Shown piece by piece: positions 56,196 to 64,000 of a DNA stretch of 64,000 nucleotides (position 1 is its first letter; every line of letters starts with the position of its first letter). Origin of the DNA: Dipteris shenzhenensis (lineage: Eukaryota; Polypodiophyta; Polypodiopsida; Gleicheniales); NCBI GenBank assembly GCA_047967505.1, contig CM106540.1. One strand, written 5' to 3'. Both the position numbers and the translations under genes were made by a program. The notes under the pieces were generated by a model, which was not told the origin of the DNA, made no database searches, and saw nothing but the letters and a program-made list of their open reading frames with translations.

Positions 56196-57250
56196 TTTAT
56201 TACCAAGAGGGTTAACTGCGGTTAACGAATGACTCAGTGATAAGAGTGAGGCTATAGTTCCAATGTTCAATAATATTCTTTGATGAAAATTTGTATTTTC
56301 AATTGCTCTTTGTCTTCTAACTATGACCCGACTGTACATTGTTTTCACTGTTTTCTGTTAATTGTTGGCAAAGCTTAATCTTTGGTTGTTTAAGGATAAT
56401 TCCACCTTGAACACATTTGGTGATCCTCCTATATGTCCAGTGACCTAATCTTGGAAGGTGCTAGATTATGGCCTTCATGGTTGCAAGGAGTAAGCCTGAA
56501 ATGGTTCTTGAGTATCAATTTTGTCAACAATTTTCTCATGGGATCTTGTGAACAATCTATTGAATTCTGATGAATTTATTAGTTTTGAACGAGATATGGG
56601 CAATCCATGGACTAGAAGGGATGTCAGATTTTCCCTCTATTAAATTACACGGTGCAATGGAATAGAAACTGAACAAAGAATAGAGAGTACACAGCAAACT
56701 GGAGATGAACAAAATTTTCCTTCAATTCTCATATAGTACAAATGATGGCTTCATCCACCCGTGCGCTCCCATAGTGGAGCTTAGATGGCGATCTAGACAG
56801 ATACTAGGTGAAGAGCTACTAGTTAGAAGATCTCTGTTGGAAGATTTGACCTAGTATAATGGACTGGGGAGGTCGCCTCTTTATAGCTTTGAGGGTGGTA
56901 GTTGGATCAACGTAGTCGGTGGAACCGACCAGTCAACCTAGTCGATGAAGCCGACCAATCAACCTAGTCGGTGGAACCAACTAGTCATCCATGGAATATT
57001 CAAGAAATATTCCCTATACCATCGCCAGGCCCCAGCAAGAATAAGGGGCTCCCACACAATCACCTTTCTACCATCAACGGTCTCATTGACAGACCTCATC
57101 TGACATGCAAGTCAGGATCCATCCAGTGTCCCAAGCTCACACATGGCTTCTCCTCATATGGGGGCCTTACAACTTGAGCACCTTGGACCACTAGTGGTTA
57201 CCAGGAGGGTGGGGCATTGAGCATATCTAACACCCTTGATGAAACAAGGT
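56196..57250. other. Insertion between units A and B; GTCGGTGGAACCGAC repeat inside
   Basis: No gene is recognised. At 56905-56990 the phrase AACCTAGTCGGTGGAACCGA recurs two to three times at ~33-bp spacing. Each contains the palindrome-like GTCGGTGGAACCGAC. Confidence 0.5.
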
Positions 57251-57351
57251 GAATGATATTTAATCATTCATAAGGCCTGCCTACGATAAAAAAGTAAACA
57301 AAAAGGAATCCACTAGAAATGGTTTGGCAGAAGCCTCCAGGAGATAAAGGG

Positions 57352-57394
<43 letters not shown>

Positions 57395-57860
57395 GAGGAG
57401 GAGGAGGAGCAGGAGGAGGAGGGGATGGGGGGGGGAGGGAGAAAAGGTAGAGATGGTGTGTAAGAAGACTTGAGGAGATAAAGAAGGGGATATATATATA
57501 TAGATAGATAGATAGATAGATAGATTGAGAGAGAGAGATTTAACCGCTTTAAAGTTTGCATTCAAGTCCACTAAGGAAGAGTCAACATATTGTCCAATAG
57601 GAAAAATGCATTTCCAAAAATTTCAAAAATGCCTGATTTCTGCTTTGCCCAATTTGAAGCATTGCTAAGGCTACCCAGAGGGCAGGCCAACAAGGTGAAT
57701 GAGATTTAATCATTCATAAGCCTGCCCAAGATCAAAAAAGTAAACAAAAAGGAATCCTCTAGAAATGGTGTGGAGGAAGCCTCCAGGAGATAAAGGGGAC
57801 AAGAGAGAGAGAGAGGGAGAGAAGGGGGGGAGGGAGAAAAGGTGGAGATGGTGTGTAAGC
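57251..57860 (+). repeat. ~444-bp spaced direct duplication with (GA)n and (GATA)n
   Basis: GTAAACAAAAAGGAATCC, GAAGCCTCCAGGAGATAAAG and AGATGGTGTGTAAG occur at about 57290-57460 and again at 57735-57860. Between them lie (GA)n/(GGA)n (57354-57420), (TA)n(GATA)n (57490-57530) and unique sequence. Confidence 0.88.
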
Positions 57861-57864
57861 TCAT

Positions 57865-59085
57865 AGCTCGCCCTCGTCTGCCCCTATGTCTACTCTAGTC
57901 CCTCTGCACCTCTCACCACCATTCTGCATGAGCGAGCTCCTATGCTACCCCCTTCTTTATGCCCTTCCAAGTGCAAACGCGCATGCCCGCCTCCCATACA
58001 CACAGGTTTTTTATTTGTTTAGCTTCAATTTTTAATTACCCCCCTCACTTAGATGAAGTTAGATCTTGTCCCTTGATTTCATTTCATTTCATTTTGTTTA
58101 CACATTAACAAACCCCGCCCCTCCCATCTTTTCTATTTCTTCTTCAACAACCCCCCACCATTCTTTTTCCTTGCACTTCTCTATTTTTCCTACATACCCC
58201 ACCTTCTAAATTCCCCCTTCCTTCTCTATCTAGTTATATTTGCTATCTTTTCCCTCCCTCTGTTTTTTTATTCCCCCCAAGTACCAAACTTTTTCCCACC
58301 TTTCCTTCTTTTCATTCCCCCCAGCTTCTTGTTCCCTCCCCTCTTTATCTCTAAATTCCACCAAAAATTTTCCCCCTTTTATTTTCTCCTCTTGTTTTCA
58401 TAATCTCCCTTTACAACATCCCCTTATCATTTCCCCAAAAAAATTCTTCCCTTTGTAATCCACCTCCTTCCTTTAATTACCCTCCTTCCTTAACTTTTCC
58501 ATGTTTAAAATAATTATCTTCTTAACTTTTTTATATAGTTCTATATGCTTACTATCTCTTGTACTAATATTAGTGTGATTAGATGCTCACATTAATCTCC
58601 TTATTTATTATTCCCCTGTCTTTTCCTAAAGGTTACTTTAATTAAACTTTACACTTGCAAGTTCTCATTAAGCTTGATTAGTCTGAGGCTAAGTGTTAAA
58701 TTTATTGTGACCCCGATAACAAGGGAGGGGTGTTTAGGACACCTGTCTTCCCAACTTAAGCTAAAGCTAGTTCTCACCGTTTTTCTTGTTGGATGGTGGC
58801 AGGTAGGCAGACTCCCCTCTTCAATAAAAGTGATGCTTGCCAGGACTTATCCAAGCTCAACTTCTATACATTTTCCACAAAGTCATTTCTACAAAATGGC
58901 CCACTGCTGGTTTCCTTTATAAACAGGGATTCATCGACTTATACAAACTTTTTCGTTAATGCATTTAGTCCTATTCCATTGTCTAGCTTCGCTCTTTTGT
59001 CTTTTCACTATGCAAAGGGGTGTTGTCAAATCTTCTACACAAAGGTCGTTTCCCTTGCAACTTTGGACGGTTGCACATAGTACAT
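57865..59085 (+). repeat. Unit B, copy 1
   Basis: It runs from CTCGCCCTCRTYYGCC through CCTCCCATACACACAGGTTT and a pyrimidine-rich stretch to CACCGTTTTTCTTGTTGGAT and GGGTGTTGTCAAATCTTC. It is repeated in the same order at 61095-62360. The 82- and 95-codon frames in it are shared by both copies, but in a CT-rich context and without motifs, so no gene is claimed. Confidence 0.92.
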
Positions 59086-59624
59086 TTAAGTCATTAAGGC
59101 CTTTTTGGCTTCTTGACTCCCTTCTTTAACTTATTCTTTATTTGTTTTGTGTTTCCTAATAAACATCTTTCTAATCCTTCTCTTATCCTTGCAGAATTAT
59201 TCATCGGTTGTCACACTCCAAATCCAAAACTCTCAACAGCTCACCCTTGATTCCGGCTCCCACCTCCCAATACAAAACATTTAAGTCATCATGGCTTTTG
59301 GCCTTTTTTTACTCCTTTCAATTCTCTTTTCGTGGTATACTATTTTATTACACTTACCTTGTTAGTTTTTCCCTTTTTATATAAAACTCTTCTAACCTAG
59401 AGTGTTGTCATAATTGTCCACTTCCTTTACTTGCCTAATATTACTATAACCACAACTTACCCATATATCTATTAAACCAATTTGCTTCCATACTGTTTAC
59501 GTACCGCACTCTAGTACTTCTCTTCCATTCCTTTTCCATTACTTTAAATTGCACTTCTCATTACTTCTTTTTCTCTTTGGGTAGACCTACTGTCTCACCT
59601 AGTGTGTTGTATCCTACCGCAGGG
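59086..59624. other. Spacer between unit B copy 1 and unit A copy 2
   Basis: Pyrimidine-rich, gene-free. ATTTAAGTCATNANGGCYTTT occurs at about 59083 and 59279, a short internal duplication. Confidence 0.5.
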
Positions 59625-60580
59625 CAAAGGTGGGCACACACACACACACACACAATTCTCTTTTTTCCTCTTGAACATTCTAATTTTTTCCTTTATAATC
59701 CCTTGAAAAACCTTTTATACTACCTTTCCCCCTTTCTCCCTCTCTCTAGATTCTCTCCCTCACTCTTTCTCTACTCTTTTCACCCCTCTCTTTTTCCCAA
59801 ATTCCCCTAAAACCTCTCAGTTTACCCCACTCTAGCACCTTTTTTAATTTCCATAGTTTACTCCTAATTTTTTCCTATTCTCCCCTATTTTTCCCTAGTT
59901 GTTCCTATATTTTTTCCTAATTCTGCTATTTGTTTTCTAATTCCCCCTATTATTTCCATTATTTTTAAATTGCTTTACTTTTTAATTTTTTCCTAAATTC
60001 TTCCCTATTATTTCCATTATTTCAAATTTCCTAAAAAATTGTTTATTATTTTGTCTTAATTTTTCTTTATTTGCCAAAATTTTCCATTATGGTTTCTTAT
60101 TTTCCTAACTTATTCCTACTACACAAAATTTTCCCTTTGCTTTCCACTAAATGTTCCCTTTTATTTCTTTGTTTCCTAATTTGAACCTCTTTAATTAAAA
60201 AGAAATTTCCCCTTTTTTCTAGTTTTCCTAAATACCTTTTCCTATATCCCTCTATTCTCTTCAATTTTAATTAATACTTCCTTAAATTTTTGTTTTTTAT
60301 TTTATCTTTATTTTATTTGTAATTTCCTTACTTCGCTTTCACTAACTAAACCCCCCTTCTCTCCCTAACCAACTCTCACTCTAACCTTTCGCTAACTACT
60401 CCAAACTATTTCCTATCCCACCAACTTAGCCTTTTTTAAAATTTAAATCCCCCCCTAACCTTAACTTTTCAATTACCTCCCTCAGCCCTTTTCCCCAACT
60501 CCCCCACTCCTCGAACTTCCAACTCTTCTAGTCCCTTGACCCTCCATTACTTGACTATGCTCCTTCTATAAATTAAACCC
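59625..60580 (+). repeat. Pyrimidine-rich unit A, copy 2
   Basis: It begins with GGGCACACACACA(CA)n and ATTCTCTTTTTTCCTCTTGA and follows copy 1 closely to CTTCTATAAATTAAACCCC. Differences are scattered substitutions and small indels. Confidence 0.92.
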
Positions 60581-61094
60581 CTACCTCTCACTCATCCACA
60601 CCTCTATTCCACTCCCTGCATTTATTACAACTTGTCCTATGTACCGCCCCCAACTCTGTTACACACCCGTGACCCTACTACCTCAACTCTGTTACAACTT
60701 GTCCTATGTACCGCCCCCAACTCTGTTACACACCCAAAACCCTACTCCCTCACAGTTCTTGGAATCCTGGTGACTTCAACACGCCGCACATGTTTGACTG
60801 TTGCACCCCCACGCTCACCTTCGTCATTAACACTGATTCATTACTCTTGCATTTCACGTTTCCCTTTACCTCGCACAAGTCAAAACTCTCCAATGAGTCC
60901 AGTCTCCAAGTGCACTCACATCACTGTACTCTTACACCCCTGTTGTCCCATGGCCATCTACATGTGTGCTCTTAATGTCTCACACTGACTCATAGCCCTT
61001 ACTTAGGCTTACTACACTCACTATCACTCTGTACACTGATTGCTATGGCGGCGCCATCTACCTTTGCCCACTAGAGTCTGCAATCCCCTCTAAA
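60581..61094 (+). other. Segment linking unit A and unit B in copy 2
   Basis: Contains a tandem 56-bp phrase (TTGTCCTATGTACCGCCCCC with AACTCTGTTACACACCC) at about 60632 and 60699. No gene is seen; the 118-codon frame at 60632-60988 is compositionally biased. In copy 1 this segment is replaced by the insertion at 55955-57860. Confidence 0.5.
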
Positions 61095-62360
61095 TCCCTC
61101 ACAACTCGCCCTCATTCGCCACTATGTCTACTCCTCTAGTCCCTCTGTACCTCTGACCACTGTTCAGCATCAGCGAGTTCCTGTGCTGCCCCCTTCTTTA
61201 CGCCATTCCAAGTTTATCCACCTCTGTCGGCTCCCGGTGTAGACGGGCATGCCCGCCTCCCATACACACAGGTTTTTTATTTGTTTAGCTTCATTTTTTA
61301 ATTATCCCCCTCATGCCCCTCTCACTTAGATGAAGCTAGATCTTGTCCCTTGATTTCATTTCATTTCATTTTGTTTACACATTAACAGCCCCCCCCCCCC
61401 CCCCCCCCGCTTTTCTATTTCTTCTTCAACAACCCCCCACCATTCTTTTTCCTTGCACTTCTCTATTTTTCCTTCAAACCCCACCTTCTAAATTCCCCCT
61501 TCCTTCTCTATCTAGTTATATTTGCTATCTTTTCCCTCCCTCCGTATTTTTATTCCTCCCAAGTACCAAACTTTTTCCCACCAAAACTCTTTATTAATAA
61601 TTTTTTAATTTTTTGACCTTTTTATTAGTTCCTTCTTATCATTCCCCCCACCTTGTTCCCTCCCCTCTTTATCTCTAAATTCCACTGAAATTTCCCCCCC
61701 TTTTATTTTCTCCTCTTGTTTTCATAATCTCCCTTTACAACATCCCCTTATCATTTCCCCAAAAAACTTCTTCCCTTTGTGATCCACCTCCTTCCTTTAA
61801 TTACGCTCCTTGCTTAACTTTTCCATGTTCAAAATATTTCTCTTCATAACTTTTTTATATACTTCTATATGCTTACTATCTCTTATAGTAATATTAGTGT
61901 GATTAGATGCTCACATTAATCTCCTTATTTATAATTCCCCTGTCTTTTCCTAAAGGTTACTTTAATTAAACTTTACACCTACAAGTTCTCATCAAGCTTG
62001 ATTAGTTTGAGGCTGTGTTAATTTTATTATGACCTCGATAACAAGGGAGGGGTGTTTATGATACTTGTCTTCCCAACTTAAGTTAAAGCTGGTTCTCACC
62101 GTTTTTCTTGTTGGATGGTGACAGGTAGGCAGACTCCCCTCTTCAATAAAAGTGATGCTTACCAGGACTTATCCAAGCTCAACTTCTATACATTTTCCAC
62201 AAAGTCATTTCTACAAAATGGCCCACTGTTGGTTTCCTTTATAAACAGGGATTCACCGACTTGTACAAACTTTTTCGTTAATGCATTTGGTCCTATTCCA
62301 TTGTCTAGCTTCACTCTTTTGTCTTTTCACTATGCAAAGGGGTGTTGTCAAATCTTCCAC
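61095..62360 (+). repeat. Unit B, copy 2
   Basis: The same order as 57865-59085. It carries a C20 tract (61389-61408) where copy 1 has CCCCGCCCC, and ends GTTGTCAAATCTTCC, after which (CA)n starts instead of the copy 1 continuation. Confidence 0.92.
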
Positions 62361-63160
62361 ACACACACACACACCCTAAAAAACCCCCTGCCTCTTCCCG
62401 CCCCCCCCTTTTTTCCCTCGATTTGTCCCATTTTCTAGTTTACCCCCCATTTTTTCGTTACATTATTCTCACTACTTTAACAAATGTCTCCTTCGTTTTT
62501 TTAAAAAAATCTCCTAATAATTCCCCTACCTCCTTTCACACTACACCCCTTAATCCCAAAATTCTATATATATATATAAGGTTTTTTTTTAAATCTCTTT
62601 TTATTTTTATTTTTAGTCCCCCCTTTTTTAATAGTTAAAATCTCCTCCAAAATGTTTGTTACTAATCTCCTAGCTGGGTTTTTCGTTACTAATCTTTTGA
62701 TTCTAAATTATTGCGCTATAGAGATAAAAAATGTTTTTTTTAATGCTTTAAAACTAAATTAAACCAACTAAACCCATTTTAAACTAAAAGCTTTACTAAA
62801 TCACTCCCTAACCTATGCGATAATCTAACTCCCTCTCCTGACTCTTTGAACCGACTCCCTTTTCCCAACTTCAAAGCCTATTTAAACTCCCTAAGCTATG
62901 CCTAGTCTCACTTCACCTCTCTAGTTTCTACTCAGTGCAACTAAGGGAATGCGCTCCTAGTGTCCCTGCCTCCCTACTCATCGCTATCTACCTCCCTTAG
63001 TCTGTGCACGGTCTAGTACACCCTAGCCCTCTTGTGCATATCTATCCTACTCTAAGTACTCCTTACTTACTAGCTCTGCATAGACACACACACACACACA
63101 TGCACGCACGCACGCATGCATGCACGCACACACGCACACACGCTCTCTTTCTCTCTCTCT
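62361..63160. repeat. (CA)n, C-rich and AT-rich stretch with CA/TGCACG microsatellites
   Basis: (CA)n at 62361-62374 is followed by a C/T-rich region and later by (CA)n(TGCACGCA)n at about 63084-63143. It begins like a third, diverged unit A (CA repeat, then pyrimidine-rich DNA). No genes. Confidence 0.65.
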
Positions 63161-64000
63161 CGTCCCCTTGGGTACCCCTATGATCTTAGGGTGTACATCT
63201 TGGGTGCACATGAGTCATATGCTATGGTTCCCCATAAAGGGACGGGAGAGGAGTATCTTATAATACTGATTCTTTGATTTACTTTATGTTGATGTTGTTA
63301 GGATTATGTCTTTAAGTTGCTCATGAGAAGACCTTATCATTTTTTGGAAAAATGGATACTAAAGCTTATGGCATAATGAGAGTTGGTATGACCAAAATGA
63401 ATGTTATTTTATTTTACACTTTAAGTGACATACATCAATTTTTTAATTCCTCATGCTAAGGTGTGGCCCATGATGGATTACTGGGAGTCATGGGGCTATA
63501 TATGGACCACTAGGTGCATCTAAGAGTGGGGGATATTATGTAAGGGGGTGCGTATTAGTATAGGACCACCATGTTCACACACCATTAGATATTTATGGAG
63601 AATAAGAGGTATAAGGGACAATATGGGAGTATTAGATTTGATAAAAGTATGGTACTTGAGACCTTTGTCCCTTATATCTACACCTTTGTGTATCCGATTA
63701 GGTAGATGTGGTTATTGGAACTCCAGAATTGCCTTGAACCACCATACCATCTCCTCCAAGAGACTAACTACACCTCAGTGGGGTCTATTGTGGAGGGTGA
63801 CAGGGTGGTACTTTTGGAAAAAGTCACCATGTGCCCTTTATCTTTCCCCCCTTCCTTTGCCTTGGGAACCTTCCCTTCACACTTTGCTATTCGCTCTTTG
63901 TTATTAGTTACTTTGACATTTGATGTGAGTAGAGCCTCCCGACTTCTGTTCACCTTGATGGATTCCTTGCTCACCTCCTTGCTTGGATATTGCACCCTCA
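63161..64000 (+). other. Possible 3' end of an LTR element with PPT and LTR start
   Basis: AAGAGTGGGGGATATTA (63522-63538) is a polypurine-like tract directly before TGTAAGGGGGTG at 63539, a plausible LTR start. The LTR would continue past the window. Frames here (63548-63907) have no motifs. No internal coding region is seen on the left. Confidence 0.35.

Noticed and set aside
57281-57571. Two minus-strand Leu/Ser-rich frames
   Set aside because: Direct translations of (GA)n, (GGA)n and (GATA)n on the opposite strand.
61343-61597. 84-codon plus frame with a Pro run
   Set aside because: The Pro run is the C20 tract; the rest is CT-rich unit B, without motifs.
1-64000. A coherent new multi-gene system
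   Set aside because: Apart from the exon trio, every recognisable coding piece belongs to a known transposon class; I see no operon-like or clustered set of novel intact genes.

Overview
This window looks like intergenic or intronic nuclear DNA from a land plant with a large, repeat-rich genome. The evidence is a mix of plant-type non-LTR (LINE) elements, Ty1/copia and Ty3/gypsy chromovirus relics, a CACTA-type fragment, long dinucleotide microsatellites, tRNA-Met-type primer binding sites (TGGTATCAGAGC), a 26S rDNA fragment and short GT-AG introns. The decayed RT family near 12-14 kb (CFVDFRKAFD type) hints at a seed-free plant such as a fern or lycophyte, but this is a guess. No intact host gene, tRNA, CRISPR array or prokaryotic-style operon is visible. 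Only one long open frame survives, a 5'-truncated LINE ORF2 at 0.4-2.9 kb. Nearly all other ORFs are chance frames in low-complexity DNA or pieces of decayed elements.

Layout. 0-3.2 kb: two related LINE copies head to tail, each ending in an A-tract plus (GT)n. 3.7-5.8 kb: coiled-coil TE-like coding relic, two primer-binding-site-like motifs and a decayed Ty3/gypsy pol scrap. 6.7-7.3 kb, minus strand: three consecutive exons with GT-AG borders that read as a 3-hydroxyisobutyryl-CoA hydrolase/enoyl-CoA hydratase-like protein. This is the only convincing host-gene sequence. 7.5-8.4 kb: GC-rich LTR-like block. 9.1-11.6 kb: a compact gag-only (TR-GAG-like) copia element with LTRs, PBS and PPT. 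12.2-14.4 kb: decayed non-LTR RT pieces. 15.9-19.9 kb: four sets of tandem duplications, including a ~390-bp satellite. 20.2-21.4 kb: second copy of the coiled-coil relic, and a reverse-strand piece. 23.2-24.3 kb: LINE 3' end fused to a 26S rRNA fragment, followed by a CCACATCATCA minisatellite. 25-28.65 kb, minus strand: long decayed LINE (endonuclease plus RT), abutting a plus-strand gypsy integrase/chromodomain fragment (28.65-30.0 kb). 30.8-31.3 kb: copia-type LTR piece and CACTA DUF4216-like fragment. 33.9-41.5 kb: microsatellites, short duplications and a gypsy integrase scrap at 38.3 kb. 42-43.3 kb: an array of ~24-bp near-palindromes with core GGCACNNGTGCC. 43.3-51.4 kb: mostly unassigned. 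51.5-53.8 kb: decayed copia gag-protease-integrase and LTR with a PBS after it. 54.9-62.4 kb: a large two-copy segmental repeat of pyrimidine-rich DNA, interrupted by a reverse-strand copia integrase piece and other repeats. 62.4-64 kb: C-rich, (CA)n and a putative LTR start.

The parts do not work together as a pathway. The history is successive insertion, nesting, truncation and tandem duplication around, or next to, a fragmentary metabolic gene. The most informative points are the exon trio, the LINE/26S rRNA chimera, the (GT)n-flanked LINE pair, the gag-only element and the palindrome array. All family assignments rest on motif recognition by eye; no database search was run.
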